A stretch of DNA of 64,000 nucleotides, from positions 450,788-514,787 of the forward strand of contig JXTC01000206.1 in assembly GCA_002914845.1 (NCBI GenBank). Direction: 5' to 3'. The translations under genes and the position numbers were made by a program. The notes under the pieces were generated by a model. It searched no databases. It worked only from the letters and a program-made list of their open reading frames with translations, and was not told where the DNA came from. This document shows, piece by piece, positions 11,480 through 22,900 of the stretch. This DNA comes from Trema orientale. Lineage: Eukaryota > Streptophyta > Magnoliopsida > Rosales > Cannabaceae. Every line of letters begins with the position of its first letter. The stretch's first letter is position 1.

Positions 11480-12715
11480 GGTTGAGGTACCGGGTTTTGA
11501 GACCTTTTGCAATTTATATACTACTGACCCTTATTTTTCAGTGATTGTCCAGCAACTGCAAGAGAGAGTTCATTTGGAGTTTTTGTGGGTTGACAATTTC
11601 CTTTTTAAAAGAAATTAATTGTGTACTCTTGACAGTAGTCTGGACCTTAAAATTATTCAAGAGTTGCATAATGAAGGCCATGTGGGCTGTGATCGTACAT
11701 TACATCTTGTTGCTGCCTCTTATTAGTAGCTGACGATGTGAAAGGAGATGAGCAAGTTCGTGGAGCGTTGTCGCACATGTCATCTTTCCAAAGGAAAAGC
11801 TACAAATGTTGGTTTGTACCTACCACTACCTATTCCAACCCGACCTTGGATTGATGTGAGCATGGACTTTGTTTTGGGCCTTCCTTGGACTCAACGTGGC
11901 CATGATTCAATATTTGTGGTAGTTGACCGTTTTAACAATGGTCCATCTCATCCCTTGTAAAAAGACGACCGATGCAATCAACGTAGCCTTGTTGTACTTC
12001 CAGGAGATTTATTAATTACGTGGACTTCCTACGTCTATTGTATCTAATCGAGACACTCATTTCCTTAGTCACTTTTGGCGAAGTCTTTGCCATTTAGTGA
12101 ACACGCGGTTGGACTTTAATAGCGCACTACCATCCCCAAACAGATGGTCAGACTGAGTCAATCGTTCTTTGAGAGACTTGCTATGCTGTATGGTTGGTGA
12201 GTCAGTCAAATCCTGGGATCAAAAGCTGTGCCAAGCAGAGTTTGCTCATAACCATGCAGTCAACTAGAGCACAGGTTTTAGCCCTTTTCAAGTGGTGTAT
12301 GGTGTTATTTCTCATTGTCCTCTTAATTTGACCTCAGTTTCTGATCAGTTACAAGTGTATGGTAAGGCTAGTGATTTTGTCGACTAGCTACAATACATTC
12401 ACAAGCAGATTCATGAACATCTGCAGTCCGCCACAGCTAAGTAAAAGCAAGTTGCCGACCTAAAAAGACGATATGTGGAATTCGAGGTGGGGGATTTGTG
12501 GGCGGTACTAACAAAAGATCGTATCCCAGCTCATGAGTATAACAAACTTGTTGCCAAGAAGATTGGCCCGTTGGAGATTATACAGAAGATTAATCCAAAT
12601 ACTTGTTGATTGAAGCTTCCCAGCCATATCCGTACTTCTGACGTTTTCAATGTCAAACATCTTACACCCTTTTGTACGAACAACTCTGATGATAATGATG
12701 ATAATCTTCTTCACC
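11480..12715 (+). pseudogene. Gypsy integrase and C-terminal region, broken
   Basis: Pieces of integrase are visible: a HNEGHVGCDRT zinc-binding part near 11670, CRTCHLSKGKA at about 11772, and the WIDVSMDFVLGLP and FVVVDRF parts of the catalytic core (about 11850-11930). A C-terminal segment at about 12480-12670 carries VEFEVGDLW, KIGPLEI and SDVFNVKHLTPF. Multiple stops and frame changes occur. The C-terminal style is that of chromovirus-type plant gypsy elements, but a true chromodomain was not confirmed. Confidence 0.8.
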
Positions 12716-12752
12716 CAAATTTGAGAACGAATTTTTTCTAGCCGAGGGAGAA

Positions 12753-13308
12753 TGATGCGGTGCTAAAAAGAGCAGAATTTATGGATAAGTGGGATCGGCG
12801 TAGACGAAAATAAAATAATTTTCAAATTTTAGAGAAAATTTTCGGAATGTCCGTTTTCGATGAATTTGGAGCCAAATTTGGGTGGAATCAGCCCAATAAA
12901 CGAAAGTCAGTAGTTTTGCCACTGTGCTACGGCATTTTTCAGGCAATTTTGATCATTTAGACCCTCGAAAATGTAATTTTTCATTTTCTAGCATTTTTCT
13001 ATTTTTAGATTATTTTTAGTAAATAAATTCAGAATTCAAATCCATTATTTACGGATTAATCCTAAATATGAGGCCTTTTATTTCTCTTTTTCAAAAAGTA
13101 AGATATTGTTATCTTTTATTTGAATATTTTATTTAGGCTTTATTTAAGAGTTGTAAGTCAAGATGACAGATCAGTTTTTGTTAGAAATAAAAATTATTCT
13201 GAGTATTTTCACTCAATTCTCTCTCTTTCTCGGTATTCGTGAGTGAATCAACAAGTTTGAATATTAGCAGAGTGTTTTTCATCTTTCTTAGAAGCTTTCG
13301 CTACGTCA
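12753..13308 (+). repeat. Right LTR of the gypsy element
   Basis: About 556 bp and collinear with the left LTR. It is preceded by the purine tract and followed by TAAGT. Confidence 0.9.
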
Positions 13309-13313
13309 TAAGT

Positions 13314-14075
13314 GAAAATACTTAAAAGGCCGAGACAGCAAGTACATATATATTAACATATAATACCCACAAAAGGAAGGATAGCAATGCCACTAACAAT
13401 CGGTGAGAGTTTGAACTACAAAAGATGTTAACTTCCAATTGGTTCTCTACATAGATGTGAGAGAGACATCGTCGTTAGTAGGCAACTAATATAGACAAAC
13501 TCCCCAATCTGGTTTGTAACACCCGGGTGAGGACATGTTAGAAGAACGAGACTGGGCGCGGGGGGAGAGACCATATGCGAGGATGGTATTATCAAACTTC
13601 CCATCAAAGAGCAAATTTTCTCGAGTAAATGTTGAACATTGCTGATGATGATAACAATGGCTTCTGGAAATGTGATAAAAGAGACTTGGTTTCAACTTCC
13701 AAATATTGAATTAAAGAGAAAATGCGAGAAAGTATATATGATATATATATATATATGTGTGTGTCTCACAGTAAATGAATTTGATAACAAAGAAGAGAAC
13801 GATCAACTATCTGATTCGGTAAAATTTAAGTCTAGCTAGGATGTTTCTCATGAAGATATATATATATATATTGGTATTATTAATACTATGATAAATGCTA
13901 CTTGAGAAAATCTTCAGTACTATTCACTTATTTTTAACAAAAAATGAATAATAAAAGTATTCTCGACTTAAATCTTATGAATTGTGACCAACCAACCTTC
14001 TTGCTAAGAGTTTAACATTATTTCAAGTCTCGTAATATTTGTAACATAAGGAAAGAAAAGACTTTGAGTACAAAT
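13314..14075. other. Intergenic, nothing recognised
   Basis: AT-rich sequence with (TA)n tracts near 13740 and 13858. A short GC-rich patch lies near 13520-13575 (CGGGTGAGGACATG, then GGGCGCGGGGGGAG). No domain-bearing reading frame is seen. Confidence 0.4.
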
Positions 14076-14864
14076 TACGATAAATAAATTGCCTTGGGTG
14101 GCACAACACATGGCATGACAAGCATGATTAAGAGGCATTATTAACACAATTAGGAAAGATAACTAGTTGTAAGCAATAAGGAGTCAAGTAGTTGTTTGCA
14201 ACTATTTCCTCACTTTCTTAGGTTCGAAACTTGCCACTCCACTTTTCATGAGAAAAAAAAATAATTAACTAGTTTGCAAAAAATATATTTAGACTAAGCT
14301 TATATAAAAAAAATTTACAATAATTTTAAAACAATAAATCTAAAAAAATTAGAAATAATAAAAATAAAATAGTTTGTTGGTAAAAATAATATATGTATAT
14401 ATATATATCTATAAATATTATGTTAATTTCAAATTTTTTAAAGAAAAATAAAAAAAATTAATAAGTTTGGGAAAAGAGTTTAAAGATATTAAGGGTTTGA
14501 GGACAAAACTTGTCGTCCTTAAAAATTTAACAAAGAAAAATATAGTTTGGATAGTTATCAACCATATATTGAGTTATTTACTCGGATATAGTTTGAGTAG
14601 ACACTAATATAGTTCATATGGACTTAAGTTATAGAAATTCAAATTAATTGTCATTTTTCATACACTAGTGATATTTTTTCAATTTAGACTTGTTTTTATA
14701 TAAATGTAATGTCCATTTCTCAGATAATTTTCTTTTATTGCATAACAATTAACAATTAATATATAATTCATAGTTACTTCAAAATAAATTCGTACAAATA
14801 ATATTAAAACTACTAACTTTAAGAAAAAAAATCAATAAATCAATAATTAGCACGATTATGGCAC
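14076..14864 (+). repeat. Dispersed repeat, copy A (partner at 20440-21257)
   Basis: The block begins TACGATAAATAAATTGCCTT and ends near AATTAGCACGATTATG. It matches 20440-21257 in the same orientation along its whole length with small indels. It carries a B-box-like GGTTCGAAACT at about 14221, which alone is not enough to call a SINE. Confidence 0.85.
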
Positions 14865-14960
14865 AGTAATTGTTTATTCTATTTTCTAGAGATGAAATGT
14901 TTACTTTGTTGTAGATGAAAGAAATCTTTGTCTAGGTAGTACAAAACACATATAAATACG

Positions 14961-16152
14961 GGGGAATTCTAGTGTAGGAGGGGCAAAAACCCTCCTACAG
15001 ATAAGAGCATTATCTACACCGTTGGATGAAAATAAATGAATATCTAGAGAGAAAATCAGATACATTGAAGTACATGAGAGCAACTTAAAACAAAAAGGAA
15101 AAAAAAAATCAAAACGCTTCTCTCTTCCTCTTTGTTCTACCACTCTCTTCTTTACTTTTAGATTACTCTCTTCTTCTCCCTTTAAACGACTTAAAATTAT
15201 CAGACAAGGCAGATCTGAAACTTTTGATAGCCCCTGGCTTACGAATTCAAATCTTGGAGTAACCAATTTCATTCGTCTATATAAAGCAACCAACAGCTTC
15301 ACAAAGCTTTTAAAATCAATCTTAACCTACTCGTTCAAAATTCAATTCTTCTACGAAACAAAGTCAACGAAACCAAGAAAATTCAATCTTCACTATAAAA
15401 GCACACAGTGCCGTGACAACAAACAGATCAAACTAGCTTAGGTACAATCTCATAAACCCGCTTCTAAAAATCAACAATAACCTTCAAATATTCATCCAAC
15501 CACACCAAATACTCTCTACAAGATCAAAATCTTCTAAGATTTAGCCCAAGGTCAAATATTTGACCCAAAAATAGAGGCCAGGAAGAGAACTATTTAAAGC
15601 ACAGAAGATACCAAAAATCTATAGGAAATATCACAATTGAATGCACGGAGAGAACTGTAATATAAATTAATGATTTAATTTTATGTTCATGATAAATAAT
15701 CAGCCATAGTTGAAATTCTCAACTTTCTCAAAATTCACACACGAAATAGTTTGATAAAAAAGAAATCATCAATTTCGAATAGGCATTTTTGCCAAATTTC
15801 TGTGGCCTTTTTAAAAGATTTCCCCTAAGATTAAGAATAAATGATTCGTCCAAAAAAGAGTATCTCTTTCGCATCAACGAATCAAGAAATTCACTCTGTA
15901 TTAGGATAGTAACCTTTGTTTGTGTTACTGTAATAGCTTTTTGGGCTTTTGCGTATGGGTTTGAAAGAATTTCAGCTTCAAAAGGAGGGGGAAAAAAAAA
16001 ATCGGAGTTGGGAAGAGAGAGAATTGCCTGAGGGTAGTGTATTTTAACTTTTATGAGTCAAAATTATTTCACACCATTAGATTTAATCTAAAGATCCAGA
16101 TAATACTCGTATCATAGGACGGTTTTTTGTCCCTCCTACAGTAGAATTTTCC
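14961..16152. mobile_element. Mutator-like non-autonomous element with 9 bp target duplication
   Basis: The left end reads GGGGAATTCTAGTGTAGGAG and the reverse complement of the right end reads GGAAAATTCTACTGTAGGAG. Similarity continues inward through CAAAAAACC and GAGNATTATCT for roughly 60-70 bp. The flanks are ATAAATACG (14952-14960) and ATAAATATG (16153-16161), a 9 bp duplication with one mismatch, as expected for Mutator-like elements. No transposase is visible. The 1.19 kb interior includes TC-rich tracts and one 133-codon minus-strand frame overlapping the left end, with no recognised domain. It could carry captured host sequence, but I cannot identify any. Confidence 0.85.
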
Positions 16153-16161
16153 ATAAATATG

Positions 16162-16489
16162 AGATAAAAATTATCCCAGAAGAGAACACATGAAAAAAAA
16201 AATGGTTTTATCTGGAAATAGCTGTCTATAATCAATGGTGTCTTTAGTAATAGCTGTCTCTAATCACACTGCAAAATACTGAGACCAAAAACAAGTTTCA
16301 TTTTTGCGAACAGCTCTTTCATTGATTTCCTAGTGAAGTTAATTTATCAATTTGAAAGACTAATACTATAGCAATTTATATTTATATAAAGTCCAGGAAA
16401 GTTTTGTTTGAAGTAGATGATGATCTCATAAGATTGAAGAAATCTTTTAATCCTACGTACTAAATTTGTTCTTTTTCATTTTTTACCAT
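16162..16489. other. Spacer between two transposons
   Basis: Nothing recognised apart from a short direct repeat of TAATAGCTGTCTNTAATCA near 16215-16265. Confidence 0.4.
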
Positions 16490-16498
16490 TATAAAAAT

Positions 16499-16669
16499 AG
16501 GGATGGCTACGGTAGGGGCGTCCTTACGTAGGGTCATGCCTTAATTATCGTTGGATGGGAATCTGTAGGAAATAACGGGAATTTGTGGAGAATCTATTTA
16601 TATACAGATTCCCATCCAACGGTGAATAGACAGGGCCCTACGTACGGCACCCCTACTGTAGACGCGCCC
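16499..16669. mobile_element. 171 bp fold-back MITE with perfect 9 bp target duplication
   Basis: The two halves are inverted copies: both arms share CTACNGTAGGGG, TACGTAGGG and GTTGGATGGGAATCTGTA. The flanks are TATAAAAAT at 16490-16498 and 16670-16678, a perfect 9 bp duplication. The arms and duplication size point to the Mutator superfamily. The CTACNGTAGG word is shared with the larger element at 14961-16152, so the two may be related. Confidence 0.92.
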
Positions 16670-16678
16670 TATAAAAAT

Positions 16679-16969
16679 TACATCAAGTTCAAAAGAATAT
16701 ATATATATATTATATAATTATTGACGAAACCTTTAATTGAGAGGAGAATAAGATTAGTCCAACTACGTTGGCACTCTGATGAACTAACGCATCTCTTGGT
16801 TCTCAATAACCACAAATGGCATTATTACTGAAAAGATGAAAATAAAAGGAAAGAAGAGCTCAACCAATGTTGTCAATCTAATTAAAAAGATACATAAACA
16901 TAAACTTAACATAAAAGTATATATAAGCTTGGTTTACTTTACAATAATAATAATCGAGAGGTAAATAAT
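16679..16969 (-). other. 3' flank of the metacaspase gene, possible decayed last exon
   Basis: No clear exon. On the minus strand about 16812-16740 there is a segment after TTATTGAG with an E-P pair in one frame and a V-S-S-S-E string in another. Type I metacaspases usually end with a short conserved tail containing E-P-Q-L and a S/T-S/A-x-E string. This may be the remains of that exon, offset by a frameshift, or chance. Confidence 0.25.
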
Positions 16970-19900
16970 TTAAACCTGATTGATTCTCTGACCGAACAGT
17001 CGAGCTAAGGTCCGTGAAGTAAGGCATTTGCTGGCTCCATTCACATCAAAGGTTTCAGACAACAAATCCAGCAGTTGCCCATATGTTATGTCAGCGTATT
17101 GCTTAATTATTCCAAGGAATATGTATGTCAAAGCACCCATTAATGTCTTCCCACTGAAAGCCTGCAAATAGAACATGTATACATAATGAACAATATTGAA
17201 TGGAAAATTTGGGAAAGCAAACCTTTTGAAAGTGAACTTGAGCAAAATATCTGCGTATTAAAACCCTTTGCAAAACAACTTTGTTTTGCATGTTTGAGTT
17301 TATGTTGCATGGACGAGCAGGGAATTCAGTGTGGTCTAAAGTCTACTTCACAATGAATTCAAAAACTTAGGCTTTCGAATAAATTCCAAAAATCACGTTT
17401 AAAATGATCTATTTTGCAAAACAGCCCTTCATAAATGACAGTTTCAATTAAATTTCAATAATAATTTGTACTGAATAGTATCAATATATTTGTAGAAATA
17501 TAAATTTATGAGATTAGGAAGAGTATATTTCAACATTGCTTAAATTGATCCCTAAAACTATTAAAGAGTCCAATTATTAATTTGGTCCTTAAGTTTTGAA
17601 ATTTCTTATTTTGGTTATGAATCTTTTCATCAAATGGTTATGAATTAAGATTAATATAGTAATAATTTAACAGAAAATTTAATGGATTATTATTGGTTCC
17701 TAGAAAACGTTGAGGACTAACTTGAAAGCTTTAGCAAAGTTTAGAAACCACTAATCTTTATTTAAAAATTCATAGTTATTTATAAATTCATAGGGTTTAT
17801 AGGGTCTAAAACTGAAAACAAGTCGAGTAATAGAATTCAATTAGGATTTTTTTTGTAGTGCAGGGTTTTATTTTTAAATTTACATACAAACAATTCCCTA
17901 GACATTTATATCAGTTAATGGTTCTCTTACAGTAGTATCAGCAGCCAATTGATGATCTTCACAAGCACTAATACAAATAGCCAATCCGCCACTAGTAGTT
18001 TTCCGTGCCCCTGAACAAGGGGTATGATCTTCCCATCGCTTACTACACATGTAGAAGATAGCAACAAACGAGAAAAGAAATACATTAAAGTGAGATCGAC
18101 TTCCCAAAACATGATCTTGATGTTTATAAAGACCTTTTTCAAAATAAATTGTCAAGAAAATATTTGATTATGGCAAAGAAATTAACGAAAAATAAAAACT
18201 ATTTAAAATGTACTTAACAATATTGCGAGTAGAGATTGAACCAAATACGCTCACTTTTTATGGTCAAAGACAAACTGTAGATCGAGGATTGTGCCACTAT
18301 GGCAAGCATCAACGATGGCATGAAGTATCACACCTTCCACGAGTGGCCTAACAATGGTGATATTTATATCATTATCGAAGATCATGCCTTGTTCCATGAA
18401 ATCGACTGGGCAAATAGTCTCGTCGAAACCATCAACCTCGTCATTTTTGAAATCTGGCTGTCGTAATCCATGTCCCGAGAAGTAGAACACTAGCGAGTCT
18501 CCAAACTGGCAGCCCTCTACCAGCCATTTCAACGAGTTTTCAATATTCTTCTTGGTTGGGTGAAATTCCTTTTCTGGCTCGAATTCTGCATGTTGGATTA
18601 ATGTGACTTAAAAGTTATATATAACATTGTTATCGTACATAATATATTTTTGAAACTATTTTTATATTTCGGATGGTACTATGAATACTGAAAAGGGATA
18701 TGAGTGCTAGGCGGACATATATATAAATACGTATCTACATATCGAGAAGGGATAAAAATCAATGTTTTAGACCTCTCTATAGTAAGATCATAGTACTATT
18801 ATAAGAATATTGATTGCGTCTAATTTTTCATATAATATTTGAATATTTGTATGGTTACACTATCTTCGTAGAATTTCCGTTTTTCATAACATTTTGAAAA
18901 AATTAATAGATCTCAATTTCAGTGTTGTAATTTACAAGTTTGATCCTAAATTGTGTAGGATAACGAGGATTTCGCCTCAGTATAGAGAATTGTTGTTTGA
19001 AAGTGAGTGTCAATGTTCAAGTAGGATGCTGCAAACCGTTTCCTTGTCTTGTTTAGGGTTTCAGGTATTAGATGTTCTTGCCTCATTTAGCACGTTAGGT
19101 ATGTCGGTTCCCTTAAAAAATATGATTGGTAGTTTATGTCGGTTAATTAACTCTTTAAGCAAGTCACAGGCACGTTGGAGAGTCCACTTTGATTAAACAA
19201 TTGGCATACCAACAGGGGTAGTTGGCAAAGCAATGATCAGGGTTCACATGTTGTCAAAAAGAGATAGACACTTAATTTGGATAAGTTTATAGTGAACTTT
19301 GTTTCCAGTCAGGATGATCATGAGTCTTAAATTATAGAGTGTTGACTTCAAACATAAATATGTTGGATAGATAGAAAGATTGAATAGAGTCAAGTAAAAT
19401 TATGGTTCAAGTATATGTATACCGTACGTAGTTATAATCAAATATTTGGATAATGCTAGCATATTCATAGATATTGAATCATGACCTCCACAGAAGTAAA
19501 AGAGTATATCAGCAAATGGTTTTACAAGTACTTAGATAATCAAACCTTAACAAAAAAATTAATTGGAATTATAATTGAATTAAAATATTTATTTGTTGAT
19601 GATCTTGCAAATATAAAAAGTCTAATATCCATTATTAGAAGTAAAATACAATATAAGTGGCGAAGATAATACAGTCATTTTACCCAACTCTAATTTTTAA
19701 ACGTTATGATATTGATACAATTGCAACACAATTGCAATGTACTAGACTTCCAAGAGTTAATTGAACTAGGCTCAATTTAATTGAGCTTCTATTACACAGG
19801 TCAATCAGGTATTTCATTTTACTCCAATATCCCCACTTGACTTTTGAAGATAGTTACTATAGGCCTAGCCCATGCACCAAAGAGTGCTAACGGACCAGTG

Positions 19901-22900
19901 TTTGCGAAACCATGGCGTAATAGCAAGGGTTTGCGCAATCAATGCCACTAGGTCTCTTTTAGCATTCAGTGTTCATAGCGACTTCAGATTTCTAAATACT
20001 GCCTCACGTAGAAAATTAGTTAACAGGAAAGAGAAAATAACAAGGAAAAAATCAATAGTAGAATTCAGCACCCAACAGAGAAATACTTTGTAACAATTTG
20101 ACCATTGTACAATGAGGAGATAATTTTATCTTCAGTGTGGAATTCAATCTTGAAGTCTTGGAATGCTCGTTCATTTCAGATCTCTCAGTTGCGTAGATAA
20201 AAGAGTGCTCACACACGAAGCTTATGAAAACTAAAAGATAGATAGGAAGAAACCATGACTTCATTTGCTGTGATTTCTCATGAGCTAGTAATTGACATAT
20301 AAGACATTCCATGTCATCAAATTCAGTCCCACAAACATCTTAAGTGGAGGATTAGAGGTATCAAAATAGGCTGGCATAAATACGGCACGATTAAGCCAAC
20401 ACAGTATAGCACGATTAGTATCCATATCTAAATCAACATGGTACGATAAATAAATTGCCTTGAGTGGCACAACACATGGCACGACAAGCATGATTAAGAG
20501 GCATTATTAACACGATTAGGAAAGATAACTAGTTGTAAGCAATAAGGAGTCAAGTAGTTATTGCTTGTAACTATTTCCTCACTTTCTTAGGTTCGAAACT
20601 TGCCACTCCACTTTTCATGAGAAAAAAATAATAATTAACTAGTTTGCAAAAAATATATTTAGACTAAGCTTATATAAAAAAAATTTACAATAATTTTAAA
20701 ACAATAAAAAATCTAAAAAAATTAGAAATAATAAAAATAAAATAGTTTCTAGGTAAAAATAATATATATGTATATAAATATCTATAAATATTATGTTAAT
20801 TTCTAATTTTTTAAAGAAAAATTAAAAAAAATTAATAAGTTTGGGAAAAGAGTTTAAAGATATTAAGGGTTTGAGGACAAAACTTGTCTCCAAAAATGTC
20901 CTTAAAAATTTAACAAAGAAAAATATAGTTTAGACAGTTATCAACCATATATATAACTTTTGAGTTATTTACTTGGATATAGTTTGAGTAGACACTAATA
21001 TAGTTCATATGTACTTAAGTTATAGAAATTCAAATTAATTGTCATTTTTCATACATTAGTAATATTTTTTCAATTTAGACTTATTTTTATATAGATGTAA
21101 TGTCCCTTTTTCAGATAATTTCCTTTTATTGCATAATAATTAACAATTAATATATAATTCATAGTTACTTCAAAATAAATTTGTACAAATAATATTAAAA
21201 CAACTAACTTTGAGAAAAAAAAATCAGTAAATCAGTAATTAGCACGATTATGATACAGGAATAATAAGAATTTGAAAACAGAAATTATTAGACATGAAAA
21301 TTATATACTATGTACAAACAGGTATGGTTAAAAACAATAATAACATGATATCAAACACAAACATGATGAGATATGAAAACAACATAGTATCTAAAACAGA
21401 TACAATTAAGTACGAAAATAGTATATTACCGAAAACAAGCACCATTAGCCACAAAAATGGCACAATATTGGAAATGAACTCGATTAGGCATGAAAATATA
21501 GCATAATATCATAAACAAGCACTATAATAGTATAATACTGAAAACGGAAACTTTTAGGCTCGGAAATAGTTCAACATAATAACAGCATGATAATAAGCAT
21601 GAGCACAATATGGGCATGCAAAGACATAGCACGTGCACAAACACGGGCATGCTACTGACTAGGCATGGCACGAGACAATTATTAATTATGCCCGAGCTGG
21701 TACAAAATATTTATTAATTGTACTCGAACTGCCACGATATGATATACGAATGTATTACAGTTAAATGTATCTAGGCCCGGTCAACATCACTAGTACTTCT
21801 AGATGGAGAGAGATAAAAGATATATTTATAGACTCAAAGGGACTCTAGGTGGCGTGGCCATGGCTTCCCTGAGTCGTGAGTATACTTATGGCTTTGATAA
21901 AAATTATAGACAGACCATGAGTCTGTAAAAGAATACAGAATTGAAAGGAGGTGTTTTGAGTTCTTTATGTTGACACCTTATTCAACAAGAACGATGTGGC
22001 AAATAAACAAAAAAATTTTCATTAGCAAAGCAATTCGATATAGAAGGCTTAGGAGAAGCTCAAAAGAAATTAGATGATGTTTTGAGTTCTTTTTGTTGAC
22101 ACCTTATTCAATAGGAATGATGTGGCAACTTTATAAACACAAAAATTTTGATTAGCAAAGCAATATGATATAGAAGGCTTAGGAGAAGCTCGCTTCTTCC
22201 TGAGAGTAAGAATAAACTTATAACATTGTCCCGATACATTTCCAAAATAATTGATAAACTTGAGGTGCAAGATTCCAAGAAAAGATTTTTACCCTTTCAA
22301 TATAAAATGAAACTATTTTAAAGGGAACGGAGTTATTAAGAAATGTGTAACTAGAAAGTCATAATTACAAAATAAAATAGTCTACAAATTTCAAGGAAAA
22401 GAAAACTAAAAGACCTAAAAAAACCGGTGCCTATGAGCATGACATTCAGGCCGTGCATAACACGGGTCATGCAAACGCTAATGCGCATGCAGAGCTTTGC
22501 AACTCTGCACAATAGTATGGGGCAAGCGTTGTGTGCATGCGGCCTCAGTGGCCGTGAGCACGCACGGGCACGTGACCAGCCAAGTGCCAACACGCTACAT
22601 GCAACAGCATGCACGTGCACTAGCTGGCCACAGTACCTATGCGCGCTGGACCAACACACACGAGCCATGCCCACTACCGCGCGGACCTGTGTGTGGCAGC
22701 TACACAGTAACCAGGCTCCAGCCCAGTTCAGTATGAGTAGTTGTCCTTTTGGGAGTGATTTTAGACCAGGATTAAAACCAGAGTGTCTAAATAGCTCAAA
22801 AATAGAAAGGTGGAAAGACAAAAAAAAAGACTACGAAGCGAAAATTAGAGAAATACGAATTTCAAATAAAAGAAAATTGAAAGATCCAAAAGAATCGGTA

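Larger units (their letters stand above)
7848..13308 (+). mobile_element. Complete, decayed Ty3/gypsy LTR retrotransposon
   Basis: The two LTRs are 7848-8391 (start TGATGTGGTGCTA, end CTACTACA) and 12753-13308 (start TGATGCGGTGCTA, end CGCTACGTCA). They align end to end, with most differences being C/T or G/A. The element is bounded by a perfect 5 bp target duplication TAAGT (7843-7847 and 13309-13313). A degenerate initiator-Met-tRNA primer site (TTAGTACTAGAGCCAGG, resembling TTGGTATCAGAGCC) follows the left LTR at about 8396-8412. A purine tract GCCGAGGGAGAA at 12741-12752 directly precedes the right LTR. Domain order inside is gag, protease, reverse transcriptase, RNase H, integrase, so it is gypsy rather than copia. 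Coding is broken by many stops and some frameshifts, so it is not autonomous. Confidence 0.95.

Noticed and set aside
14901..15302. Minus-strand 133-codon frame
   Set aside because: It crosses the left end and target duplication of a Mutator-like element and shows no domain.
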